Shown here: one piece after another, positions 17,631 to 27,193 of the stretch
How the letters are laid out: each line of letters starts with the position of its first letter
Numbering within the stretch: position 1 is the stretch's first letter
Source of the DNA: Deltaproteobacteria bacterium
GTDB lineage: Bacteria > Desulfobacterota > Syntrophia > Syntrophales > Smithellaceae
DNA length: 33,308 nt
Reading direction: 5' to 3'
NCBI GenBank assembly: GCA_025361065.1
Contig: JANYAY010000161.1
Coordinates: 1 to 33,308, forward strand
The notes under the pieces: model-generated
Told to the model about the DNA's origin: nothing
The model's input: the letters and a program-made list of their open reading frames with translations, nothing else
The model's database searches: none
Made by a program: the position numbers and the translations under genes

Positions 17631-18941
17631 TTATTTGTCGTCATCATCGTCATCGTCGAAGGTCGGCGAATGCGAACCTTCCGGTATTTCCGCCTGTAGC
17701 GACCGGTTGATACCGCGCACAAGCAACCACATAATGAAAAAGAGAATAATCATCGAGGCGATGAGAATAAAAATGATTGTTGCCGTCCAAGCTTTTGCTT
17801 CCTTATCAATGTTTTTCGAAGCTTTAATAGCGGCCTCATTATATTTTTCTACATCGATACGCATTCCGATCCAGCCGAATCCGGCGGGGGCGGGATAGCT
17901 TGTCGCATAAAATTTAATCGGGGCATAAGTCATAAATACTGTGTGACCACCGAATTTATAAGACTTGGTTCCGGCGTTTCCTGCCGCTGCGTCTTTAGCG
18001 ATGATCGGCAGATTGGGATCAATATAGCCCATTTGATTGAAATTAAAGACTTCCTGCCCTTTTTTGATCAGATCCGCAGCAGTCTTTTCCGCCAGAGGTG
18101 GCACCGCGGTTCCATCTTTCGCCAATCCCTCAATATGATAATCATTGGGATGAACAATCATAAATCCGCGATTATCCAGCATGTAGGCATAATTGCCGGA
18201 AGATGTATCGGCTTTAAATACCTGATCCGCTTGAGTAGGAATAATGTGATTGGTGAATTTAGCCAGATGGCGGTAATCCAGAGTTAAAACAATAATTCCA
18301 GCAAATCCTTCTTTACCAAAGACCGGTGTGGCTAAACGAATAACTCCGGAAAAAACCTTCCCTTTTTCAAATTCAGGCTTGGTCACGTACCAACCGGTAA
18401 CCGGCGAAACGTAAACTTCACCATTATTGAGGTCTTTGGTTTTGGCAAAATAATCTTCCACCGTATAAGTGGTGTTGGCAGGATTGCTGATATTGCTTAA
18501 TTTATCTGCCGGTAAGGTCTGCCCATTGGCAATTTTAATTACCTCTTTACCCTTTTTATCAATGAGTGTCATATCGGTATAAAGGGGTAGGGAAACCTGT
18601 TTGATTTTACCTTCTTCCCTTATCCAGATATTTTTGTTGTTGTTTTTCAGGTATTGTTTATAAGCGATGTCGTTAGCAGGAAGAATTGTTGCCGTGAGAA
18701 CATCTTTTTTCCTTTCATTGAGAAAGTTAGCAACTTCTTCGGCTGTGTTAATGGCACGCACCTTTATTTCTTCCTGTGATTTTTGATCGAGGACAGTATT
18801 TGCTCTCTCCTTTATAGTATAACCCAACTTAAACATGCCGTTGGCTATTAATAAAGCCATTAATGATAAGGGGATTACTATAAGCAGGAAGAACACGCCT
18901 CCTACAGTAAAAAACTGCTTTTTTTTCTTAGTTTCTGCCAT
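17631..18941 (-). CDS. Cache-domain membrane protein without recognisable output domain
   Basis: N-terminal TM, dCache-like extracytoplasmic region (YVSPVTGWYVTKPEFEKGKVFSGVIRLATPVFG; AGIIVLTLDYRHL), C-terminal TM, then a short tail ending FDDDDDDDK. Confidence 0.75.
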   Translation of the reverse strand: MAETKKKKQFFTVGGVFFLLIVIPLSLMALLIANGMFKLGYTIKERANTVLDQKSQEEIKVRAINTAEEVANFLNERKKDVLTATILPANDIAYKQYLKNNNKNIWIREEGKIKQVSLPLYTDMTLIDKKGKEVIKIANGQTLPADKLSNISNPANTTYTVEDYFAKTKDLNNGEVYVSPVTGWYVTKPEFEKGKVFSGVIRLATPVFGKEGFAGIIVLTLDYRHLAKFTNHIIPTQADQVFKADTSSGNYAYMLDNRGFMIVHPNDYHIEGLAKDGTAVPPLAEKTAADLIKKGQEVFNFNQMGYIDPNLPIIAKDAAAGNAGTKSYKFGGHTVFMTYAPIKFYATSYPAPAGFGWIGMRIDVEKYNEAAIKASKNIDKEAKAWTATIIFILIASMIILFFIMWLLVRGINRSLQAEIPEGSHSPTFDDDDDDDK

Positions 18942-18993
18942 TACTATTTTCCCCCTGACCTAGGTTAATTTTGTAGTTAACGTATATTAAGTG

Positions 18994-19371
18994 TTAACCC
19001 AAAAAGAAACGCATGTAGGGGTTAGCATAGAGCAGTACGAGAGCAACGACCAAGGCGTAAATAGCTACGGACTCAGCCATGGCCATGCCGACGAGCATAA
19101 CGGTCATGATTTTTCCCTGAACCCCAGGATTTCTTCCCACCGCCTGGCAGGCGCCATTTGCTGCATTACCAATACCGGCACCCGCGCCGATTGCTCCCAG
19201 ACCAATTGCGAGGCCTGCTCCCAGCATTGCGCCAAAAGCAAATATAACTTTGATGTAAGATTCACCCGCAGGTATTGTTTCTGCTGCGGCAAAAACCAGT
19301 GGGCTCGATACAAGCAAAATCGCCACTGCTGCAAACGCTGTTAAAACTCCTTTACCAATTTTGTGTGCCAT
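18994..19371 (-). CDS. atpE: F0F1 ATP synthase subunit c with N-terminal signal-like extension
   Basis: Two-helix c subunit: AIGLGAIGAGAGIGNAANGACQAVGRNPGVQGKIMTVMLVGMAMAESVAIYALVVALVLLYANP, preceded by MAHKIGKGVLTAFAAVAILLVSSPLVFAAAE. Confidence 0.95.
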   Translation of the reverse strand: MAHKIGKGVLTAFAAVAILLVSSPLVFAAAETIPAGESYIKVIFAFGAMLGAGLAIGLGAIGAGAGIGNAANGACQAVGRNPGVQGKIMTVMLVGMAMAESVAIYALVVALVLLYANPYMRFFLG

Positions 19372-19482
19372 TATTTATTCCCTTTCATAAAAGTGTATTG
19401 ATTATTTTCCCGATTATATAACACAAACAATAGGTCATATCAAAGAGGAAATAATTCCAAATTTGAAGTCGCGCAATGCTTT

Positions 19483-19498
19483 TGCACGATACATGCCA
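19483..19498 (-). promoter_or_regulatory. Candidate sigma-54 (-24/-12) promoter upstream of atpE
   Basis: Minus strand TGGCATGTATCGTGCA, close to TGGCACGN4TTGCA with correct GG/GC spacing; about 110 nt upstream of the atpE start. Confidence 0.35.
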
Positions 19499-20012
19499 TC
19501 ATCAGGGCAAGTAAAATAATTTTCTGAATAATTTGTTTATTGCCCTACGATATGAGACAGACATACTTCTAATTTATTGAGATTGCTTCAATTCGTCAGC
19601 GAAGATCAAGAGACAGTATGTCGAGCAAATATTCGCTGATTATTTATTTATGAAGCTTAAACAATCTCTGGTTTTTATACCAATTTAAAGTTTTGTTAAA
19701 TGACCTGACATAAAACATTCAAATGAAGGTGACGCGAAGTCATGTGAAGTCACAAGTTGGGATTGGTAAGTTGAACAATCTTGCAAAGCGGAGGGTATAA
19801 ATACTCTGTGGCGAGCTTGCATAATGGATTCCCAAAGTTTGCTTTGGCGTTCATACAATTGGTTGGCAATGTGTAACAATGGCAGCTTATCATTAATATA
19901 ATAGTATCTTGTTATGTTTTTTGTTGAAATTTTGCACTAAGGCCGATAGTATTAAAAAAGTTTTGCTCAGATTCATTAAGCTATAAATGATTTTTTTATT
20001 GCGAGGATTGCT

Positions 20013-20192
20013 ATGCAGGAATTGCTGACCGCTATTACTTACCCGATAGTTTGGCTCATTTGCTCCTACGTCTTAAAAATTGAAAGTGGCCTGGCGAAGC
20101 TCCTCATTTCGTTGACGGCCGCCATCCTGGTTTATGTTTTGATCGGAATAAAAAGCACTACACAGGGGGAAAAAGATAAGAAAGAGGAATAA
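20013..20192 (+). CDS. Small (59 aa) two-helix membrane protein, probably in the same transcript as the downstream sensor kinase
   Basis: MQELLTAITYPIVWLICSYVLKIESGLAKLLISLTAAILVYVLIGIKSTTQGEKDKKEE; RBS-like GCGAGGAT upstream; below the ORF-track length cut-off. Confidence 0.55.
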   Translation: MQELLTAITYPIVWLICSYVLKIESGLAKLLISLTAAILVYVLIGIKSTTQGEKDKKEE

Positions 20193-20229
20193 CATTATCG
20201 AGGAGACATAAATCATCTCTATACTTAAT

Positions 20230-22800
20230 ATGAAGATGCGCATTTTGTTGGCCAGTGCTATTGTTATAATCTTGATTCTGCTGCTCGCCTTGACAGTTAA
20301 TCATGCTCGGGAAAAGGATATGGTTGATGTCTTCAGCCGCCAGCAGCTCGCGCACGCCCAAAATACGGCAATTAGAATCGCCGATACCTTTGCTCAGGCT
20401 GGGAAAAATATATCCCTGTTTTCCCACTTTGATCCTCAGAAAAAAATCTCTGTAGAAGAAATTGCTGCCGATTTTAATATTCTCTCTTCCGGGTGGGAAA
20501 AATCAATTGATGCGGTCGGCCTGTTTGATGCCGCGGGAAAGATGAAGCTTATTTTTCCCCACGATGCTTCTCCTGCCATTAATTTAGCGTCGCATTTTAA
20601 TGCCCTGAAGAATAAATCAAAACTGCATTTCGAGCTGACTCTCCCGGAAAAATCAAGTACTGCAAATCCCGGGCAAAGCATAAATTGGTATATGATTATC
20701 GGTTCTCCTATCCGGCACCATGATAATTTTGCCGGCGCCTGGATAGGTTCCTTTTCGCTGGCGGCAATAATTGAAGATTATAAAAAACAGACAAAAGAAA
20801 ACAGTTTGGGCAATCTCTGGTTAACAGATGATCACGGGAAAATCATTGTTCATCCCGATTTAACACTTATCGGGGAAAATATAAAAGACCTGCTGCAAGG
20901 CAAAGCAGATCGCCTAATTGATTTTTCAACAAATCACGGGAATTATCTGGAAGCATTTGTGCGCAATGGTGATAAACAGGCAGAGCGCAATGTCATTGCT
21001 TATTATCCGTTGCAAACCGGAGATAAAAAATGGGTTGTTTTCATCGCGGTTCCTTACAATCAGGTTATTTCGCCTGTGCGTAAGACTTTTGTTTATACTC
21101 TTTTCAGCGCCATGCTGCTTATTCTGGTTGTAGTAGTTGCGAGCATGTCTTTTGCGTATCGCGAGGGAAAGAGTGTACGCATCAAAGAGGAACAGAAAAG
21201 ACTGGAAGAGCGTGAAGACTGGCAGGAAAGGCTGCTGCTGGAAAAGAAAACAATTGATGGAATTATTGAAGGTTCGCCCATTCCCACTTTCGTTATCAAC
21301 AGGGAACACAAAGTAATTTTGTGGAATCGTGCCTGTGCGGAATTGACCGGTTTCCCGGCAACAGAGATAGTTGGAACAGACAAACATTACAGTCCTTTTT
21401 ATTCGGTCAAGAGGCCGGTTTTTGCCGATTTGATAGTTGATCGTGATTTGGCAGGATTGGATAAATATTACGGCACCAAGAAAGTAAAAAAATCGGAGAA
21501 AGTTTTTGATGCTTATGAAGCAAATGATTACTTCGACAATCTTGGTGGCCACAGCCGGTATTTGTATTTTTTATCAGCTCCTATTTATGATGAAAAAGGG
21601 GAAATTATTGCGGCAATCGAAACATTGCAGGACGTTTCGCATGAAGAGGAAATGGCCAGAAGCTTGCGTGAATACGCGGAAAGCCTGCAAAATGAACTTT
21701 CTCAGAACATTGAATTGCAGCGGGAAATTGAGGAACTAAACAGCTATCTGCAATCCATGGTCCGAAGTCTTCCTGATAAGATATTTGAAGTGGATGGGAA
21801 TGGCATTATCAGTTACATGAACCGGGGTTTGAAGAGACAAGGCGAAATTTCTGCGCTGGAAGACAAAGGCGCATACTTTCTGGATTTTGTTGCCCCCGAA
21901 GATAAAGCTTTTGTCTGGAACAAATGGCTGGAAGCAAAAAAAGGCATTTATGAACCCTATGAAATAGAAACTACGACCAAAAATGGTAAAAGAGTAAAAC
22001 TGCTGGTCACGACATCACCGGTAATCGGCACCGACCGCTATCTCTTGGTGCAGCGGGATATAACAGAATTTAAAGATATGGAGCAGAAGCTTTACGAAAG
22101 TCAAAAGCTGGCTGCTTTGGGACAATTGTCGGCAGGGATTGCCCATGAAGTAAGAAATCCGCTATCCTCAATTAAAATGAGTTTACAAATTCTGGAAAAA
22201 CGCATGAATCCGGCCGGCAATGATCTTAAACGATTTAAAATTGCCGAAAAAGAAGTTGAGCATCTGGAAGAGTTAGTCAATAACATCCTGGTTTTTGCCA
22301 AACCGATGGAACCAACAATGGCACCTGTAATTTTAACCAGAGTTCTGGAACAAGCCGTGGCTATGGCCGAAAAGGGAATAGCCGATAAACATATCGATAT
22401 GCAGACGCAATATGAAAGCATTCCGCCGGTTTTAGCGGATTCGGCGATGCTGGTTGATGCTTTTGTCAATATAATTCGTAATGCAGTAGAAGCGGTGGAA
22501 GAAAAAGGCAGTATCATTATTTCTTTGAATCATCTTGAGGGAAACCGGGAGACGGTAGTTGTGCAGGTTAAAGATAATGGTTGCGGTATTGATGCGACAG
22601 ATATGCCTCATTTATTTAATCCCTTCTTTACCCGAAAAAAATATGGTACAGGCTTAGGACTTTCTCAGGTAAAGAGGATAATTGATCTTAATGAGGGAAC
22701 TATTGACATTGCCAGTGAAAAAGGCAAGGGAACAATAGTAAGTGTGATCTTGCCGTGCAATGAAAGACGAAGAACCGCGCGATTGCTTCAACCTGCGTAA
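20230..22800 (+). CDS. Cache/PAS sensor histidine kinase (NtrB-like)
   Basis: TM, extracytoplasmic Cache-like region, TM, two PAS regions, H-box LAALGQLSAGIAHEVRNPLSSIKMSLQIL, N-box NIIRNAVEAVEE, G-boxes DNGCGI and GTGLGLSQVKRII. Confidence 0.93.
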   Translation: MKMRILLASAIVIILILLLALTVNHAREKDMVDVFSRQQLAHAQNTAIRIADTFAQAGKNISLFSHFDPQKKISVEEIAADFNILSSGWEKSIDAVGLFDAAGKMKLIFPHDASPAINLASHFNALKNKSKLHFELTLPEKSSTANPGQSINWYMIIGSPIRHHDNFAGAWIGSFSLAAIIEDYKKQTKENSLGNLWLTDDHGKIIVHPDLTLIGENIKDLLQGKADRLIDFSTNHGNYLEAFVRNGDKQAERNVIAYYPLQTGDKKWVVFIAVPYNQVISPVRKTFVYTLFSAMLLILVVVVASMSFAYREGKSVRIKEEQKRLEEREDWQERLLLEKKTIDGIIEGSPIPTFVINREHKVILWNRACAELTGFPATEIVGTDKHYSPFYSVKRPVFADLIVDRDLAGLDKYYGTKKVKKSEKVFDAYEANDYFDNLGGHSRYLYFLSAPIYDEKGEIIAAIETLQDVSHEEEMARSLREYAESLQNELSQNIELQREIEELNSYLQSMVRSLPDKIFEVDGNGIISYMNRGLKRQGEISALEDKGAYFLDFVAPEDKAFVWNKWLEAKKGIYEPYEIETTTKNGKRVKLLVTTSPVIGTDRYLLVQRDITEFKDMEQKLYESQKLAALGQLSAGIAHEVRNPLSSIKMSLQILEKRMNPAGNDLKRFKIAEKEVEHLEELVNNILVFAKPMEPTMAPVILTRVLEQAVAMAEKGIADKHIDMQTQYESIPPVLADSAMLVDAFVNIIRNAVEAVEEKGSIIISLNHLEGNRETVVVQVKDNGCGIDATDMPHLFNPFFTRKKYGTGLGLSQVKRIIDLNEGTIDIASEKGKGTIVSVILPCNERRRTARLLQPA

Positions 22801-22850
22801 ATGGTGACACCGCGATTATCCGGTTGGAACAATATATAAGGTAATTTATT

Positions 22851-24251
22851 ATGCCGAGTATTCTTGTTATTGATGATGATGTTTCGATTTGTGAAACACT
22901 GGAGTTGTATCTGGAGGAAGAAGGATACACTGTGAATACAGCTCAAAGCGGCACCGAAGGTTTGAATAAATATGTAGGCAATCCTGCGGATGTGGTGATT
23001 CTCGATATTCGTCTGCCGGATGTTGATGGTTTCTCCGTTCTGGAGGACCTCAGGGAAGAAAACGAAAACGTCAAAGTCATTATGATTACAGCCTTCCATG
23101 ACATGGAAACGACAATCAACGCCATGAAAGGCGGAGCATTTGATTATATCCATAAGCCGGTCAATGTTGATGAACTGGATATGGCGATCAAGAAGGCGCT
23201 GAAATCTCTGGAGATGGAAAAGAAGATTGAAGGCCTCCTAACGGAGCCGTCGCGCAGTTTTCGGGTTGGCGATATAATCGGAACCGGCAACGAAATGCGG
23301 GAGATCTTTAAGACCATCGGCACGGTGTCGCAAAGCCGCACCACTGTCCTTATTCAAGGTGAAAGCGGCACCGGTAAGGAATTGATTGCCAAGGTCATTC
23401 ATCATAATACATCACCTGATGAACCGTTTATTGCCGTTAATTGTTCGGCAATTGTCGAGACATTGCTGGAGTCGGAATTATTCGGTCATGAGAAGGGTTC
23501 GTTTACGGGCGCTATTGCCCGCAAACTCGGCAAGTTTGAACTCGCCCGCAGCGGAACGGTCTTTCTCGATGAAATCAGCGAAATGTCTATCAACCTGCAG
23601 GCCAAGCTCCTGAGGGTTTTACAGGAAATGGAATTCGAAAGGGTGGGCGGTAAAGATAAGGTCAAGGTTCATGCCCGTATTATGACAGCCACAAATAAAG
23701 ATTTGAAAACAATGGTCAAGGAAGGAAAGTTCCGCGATGATTTGTACTACCGGTTGAATATTGTTGCCATCACTCTCCCGCCTATGCGAATACGTAAACA
23801 GGATATACCTCCCTTGATTGATTATCTGCTGACCAAAATCAACTTAGATTTGCATAAGAAGGTTATCGGAGTCTCCGATGAAATGATGGAGATATTTATG
23901 CAGTATAACTGGCCGGGCAATATCCGCGAACTGGAGAATTTGCTGGTACGCGCCTGTGTAGTTGCTAAGGGCCAGGTTCTGGGAAAGAGCGATTTCCCGG
24001 AATTGGGTAAAGATGATGCCGTCAATACCGGGATGGGCATGGGACTTGACCCTGATAAAATGGCCGAAATATTCGAGCCCTCTGAACCCGGAAAGTTGTT
24101 GACTCTGGATGAAGTGGAGGATCGCTACATTCGAAAAGTAATTAAAGAGACTGATAAGAATAAAGGAGAGATTTGCGAAATTCTCGGAATCTCCCGGCCG
24201 ACGTTTGAGAGGAAGTTGGAGAAGTATAGCATCACCTTTGAACGCGAGTAG
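22851..24251 (+). CDS. Sigma-54-dependent response regulator (NtrC/AtoC family)
   Basis: REC domain (VIDDDVSICETLELYLEEEGY, VVILDIRLPDVDG, KPVNVDEL), AAA+ GESGTGKELIAKVIHH, GSFTGA, ELFGHEKG, Fis-type C-terminal HTH. Confidence 0.95.
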   Translation: MPSILVIDDDVSICETLELYLEEEGYTVNTAQSGTEGLNKYVGNPADVVILDIRLPDVDGFSVLEDLREENENVKVIMITAFHDMETTINAMKGGAFDYIHKPVNVDELDMAIKKALKSLEMEKKIEGLLTEPSRSFRVGDIIGTGNEMREIFKTIGTVSQSRTTVLIQGESGTGKELIAKVIHHNTSPDEPFIAVNCSAIVETLLESELFGHEKGSFTGAIARKLGKFELARSGTVFLDEISEMSINLQAKLLRVLQEMEFERVGGKDKVKVHARIMTATNKDLKTMVKEGKFRDDLYYRLNIVAITLPPMRIRKQDIPPLIDYLLTKINLDLHKKVIGVSDEMMEIFMQYNWPGNIRELENLLVRACVVAKGQVLGKSDFPELGKDDAVNTGMGMGLDPDKMAEIFEPSEPGKLLTLDEVEDRYIRKVIKETDKNKGEICEILGISRPTFERKLEKYSITFERE

Positions 24252-24254
24252 GCA

Positions 24255-24379
24255 GGGACTATTGAAAAACGCTCATCTGCGGCGTTGCGCTCCGTTCGCG
24301 TCGCTGCGACCTACGAAAAGTAGGCCTCACTCCGCGATACTCGCGCGCCTTGCATCTAAGCATTTTTGAACAGCCCCTA
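24255..24379. repeat. Palindromic intergenic MITE-like repeat
   Basis: Imperfect inverted ends agggactattgaaaaacgctcatctgc / reverse complement aggggctgttcaaaaatgcttagatgc; central hairpin CCTAC-gaaaa-GTAGG. Confidence 0.7.
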
Positions 24380-24500
24380 ATATTGGAATGTCGCGGCAAT
24401 TTATTGCAAATTATTGTGAAAGCTGTTTGTTTTTGATATGCAAAGAATAGAATTGGTACATTTATTCTAAAAATTCAGGAGTTCAAGAAGGAGCATATCC

Positions 24501-25994
24501 ATGACATCCGTACTAGTAAGGGTGACGCTATTATCTTTTTTACTTCTGTTTTTCGTTCCCCATCTTACATCTGCTGAAACCAAAACTTTCATTAAGGAAT
24601 ATACTTATCAGGCAGGTGATGAGGACAGCAGGAATTCAAGCAGAACCATCGCCCTCAGGGAAGTTAAAAGACTTCTCCTGGAGGAATTGGGTATCTATCT
24701 GGAAAGCCAAACAGAAGTAAAAAACTTTCAAATGACAAAAGACCAGATTACAACCTTGACTGCCGGAATAGTGAGTACGGAGGTGATGGAGGATGCATGG
24801 AATGGTAAAGCATACTGGCTTAAAGCGAAAATTGCTGCAAACCCGCAGGATGTTATTAAATCGATAGACAGTCTGCGCAAAGACCGTGAAAAGGTAAAAG
24901 AGTTAGAAGAATTAAGAAAAAAGTCTGAAAAACTTTTACAGGAAAATGAGCGGCTAAATAAAGAGTTAAAGACAGCAAAAGGTGAGACGAAACAAGATGC
25001 AGCACAGGCATATAAGCGGAATATCGATAAGTTAAATGCTTCTGAATGGTTTGAAAGGGGCTATAAATTAGGTATCTCAGGTAAAGAGACCGATGCGGTA
25101 GAAGCTTTTAGTATGGCCATAGAGATGGATCCACAGAATGCGACAACTTACTATAACAGAGGGGTTTCTTACAGTAAGCTTGACAATTTTCATCAGGCGA
25201 TTAAGGATTACGACAGGGCTATAGAACTGAACCCGCAGCATGCTAAGGCTTACCATAACAGAGGGAGTTCGTATGGAGAGCTTGGCAATTACCAGCAGGC
25301 TATTGAGGATTACAGCAAGGCCATTAAACTGAATTCTCAATATGCGGCCACATACAATAGCAGAGGGATAGCTTATGATATGATTGGCCATTATCAGCAG
25401 GCAATTAAGGATTATAACAAGGCTATAGAACTGAATTCGCATAATCCGGCAGCTTATCTTAATAGAGGGGACTCCTTTATTAAACTTGGCAATTTTCAGC
25501 AAGCAATTGGGGATTATAACACGGCCAAAGAACTGGACCCGAAGTATGGTATGGCTTACGAGATTAGAATGAGTCTGATTCCTGGACGTAGCAGAAGCCA
25601 TAAAGCGATTATGGATTATAATAAGGCTATAGAACTGAATCCGCAAGATGCGGTGGCTTACTATAAAAGAGGCATTGCTTACGGCAATGTTGGCAGTTAC
25701 CAGCAGGCAATTAAGGATTATAACAAGGCTATAGAACTGAACCCGCGGTTTGCAGAGGCTTACAAAGACAGGGGGGATTGTTATAGAAATCTTAACAAAC
25801 ATCAGCAGGCCATTAAGGATTATAACAGGGCAATAGAATTGAATCCACAGGATGCAGATGCTTATGCAAGCAGAGGGACTTATTATTTCAAGCAAAAAAA
25901 TATTCAGGAAGGGAATAAGGATTTCATAACTGCTGCCAAATTAGGAAATGAGTCTGCACAAGATATTTCAAGAGTACAGAACATAGAATGGTAA
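24501..25994 (+). CDS. Exported tetratricopeptide-repeat protein
   Basis: Signal peptide, conserved N-terminal region and coiled coil, then about 8 TPR units (AIKDYNKAIELNPQ..AYYNRG..Y). Confidence 0.92.
   Translation: MTSVLVRVTLLSFLLLFFVPHLTSAETKTFIKEYTYQAGDEDSRNSSRTIALREVKRLLLEELGIYLESQTEVKNFQMTKDQITTLTAGIVSTEVMEDAWNGKAYWLKAKIAANPQDVIKSIDSLRKDREKVKELEELRKKSEKLLQENERLNKELKTAKGETKQDAAQAYKRNIDKLNASEWFERGYKLGISGKETDAVEAFSMAIEMDPQNATTYYNRGVSYSKLDNFHQAIKDYDRAIELNPQHAKAYHNRGSSYGELGNYQQAIEDYSKAIKLNSQYAATYNSRGIAYDMIGHYQQAIKDYNKAIELNSHNPAAYLNRGDSFIKLGNFQQAIGDYNTAKELDPKYGMAYEIRMSLIPGRSRSHKAIMDYNKAIELNPQDAVAYYKRGIAYGNVGSYQQAIKDYNKAIELNPRFAEAYKDRGDCYRNLNKHQQAIKDYNRAIELNPQDADAYASRGTYYFKQKNIQEGNKDFITAAKLGNESAQDISRVQNIEW
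25089..25930 (+). repeat. About 102-bp tandem coding repeats (34-aa TPR units)
   Basis: Recurring DNA strings such as cagcaggcaattaaggattataacaaggctatagaactgaa. Confidence 0.8.
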
Positions 25995-26063
25995 TGATCC
26001 CATTTTACCGCTTGGCTGTTAGGGATTATCATCAAACTGCATCAATATTGGAAGCGCGAGACA

Positions 26064-26918
26064 ATGACAACATCGAGCACATTGATTCTTGAATTCAGAC
26101 AATTAGCCGAACTCGTCAAACTCGTCTGCGACGTGGAGGCTTACTGCTTCGGGAAAGGATGGCGAATGTGCTGGTTCCGGGGCTCTAACACAGCCTACCC
26201 TCTCGTCCCTGGTCAATACCGGCTTTCATACAAGCGCCTTCATGAGGAAGAATCGACCTTTCTGGAGTTTAAGCAACAGGCTAGGGGGTTTCTTCATAAA
26301 GAATTGAATGATTGGGAGATTTATTTCCTGATGCAGCACTACCGGGTACCTACCCGACTTCTGGATTGGACAGAGAACTGCCTTGTTGCTCTTTACTTTG
26401 CGCTTACAGATACCGCCAACCCAAAAGGTGATCCGTGCATTTGGATGCTGAACCCATTACTCTTCAATAAACACAACTCTCCAACTCATGACTCATCAAT
26501 CGTAGTCATTCCTAATTCCATCAACCCTGACCGCAAGTATTGGATCAATGCTTTCCACCCCCTGCATTTCGATGTAAAACATACCGAGTTCAAAGATTCT
26601 GAAGGGCAAACAGCGAAGATTGTCGCGCCAGTCGCAATATGTCCACCCACCGTCGACCCAAGGATAGTTGCCCAACGTTCAGTCTTTACTCTTCACGGGC
26701 AATGTTGCGATTCAATCGACAAGTGCTGCGAAGGCCATCCCGAACCGAAAGAGGATTTCATCCATCAATTCATCTTCAAAGGCATCCGCCGGGAGGTGCT
26801 CAGGGAATTAAGATGGTTTGGTATCACGCGGCAGGCGGTGTTCCCTGATCTGGAAGGACTCGGGATGGAACTGCGACATCGTCTTACAATGGAAGAGAAA
26901 AAATGGGACGGTCGTTAA
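26064..26918 (+). CDS. FRG-domain protein
   Basis: CWFRGSNTAYPLVPGQYR and FLMQHYRVPTRLLDWTENCLVALYFALTD match the FRG signature. Confidence 0.85.
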   Translation: MTTSSTLILEFRQLAELVKLVCDVEAYCFGKGWRMCWFRGSNTAYPLVPGQYRLSYKRLHEEESTFLEFKQQARGFLHKELNDWEIYFLMQHYRVPTRLLDWTENCLVALYFALTDTANPKGDPCIWMLNPLLFNKHNSPTHDSSIVVIPNSINPDRKYWINAFHPLHFDVKHTEFKDSEGQTAKIVAPVAICPPTVDPRIVAQRSVFTLHGQCCDSIDKCCEGHPEPKEDFIHQFIFKGIRREVLRELRWFGITRQAVFPDLEGLGMELRHRLTMEEKKWDGR

Positions 26919-27193
26919 TGAATGATAGCCGCGTAACAGATAAAGCAAAAAGACAGTACACTTTAATTCAGCCGATATAGTTAATAAAGAGAATAAATAA
27001 ATGGGACGGTTCTATTTATTGTAAGTTGTTTACGTAGATTCATGTAACTACCATCTTGTGGGTGGCAGTTGCGCACAAATCGTGCTATAAAGAGTAAGAT
27101 CTCCCAATCAGCGGGTGATTCAATGGAAAACAATGGATAGAAATTATTAAAATAGCAAAACTGTATGCTGAAAAAGTAAAGGTAAAGTATCCG

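Noticed and set aside
19685-19879. 64-aa ORF in the intergenic region upstream of atpE
   Set aside because: No recognisable motif or homology; it overlaps degenerate repeat sequence.
25077-25895. 272-aa antisense ORF opposite the TPR gene
   Set aside because: It has repetitive composition that mirrors the TPR coding repeats, so it is an artefact of the repeated codon pattern.
25089-25930. Regularly spaced repeats that could suggest a CRISPR array
   Set aside because: The 102-bp period encodes 34-aa TPR units in frame, with no conserved short repeat and unique spacer structure.
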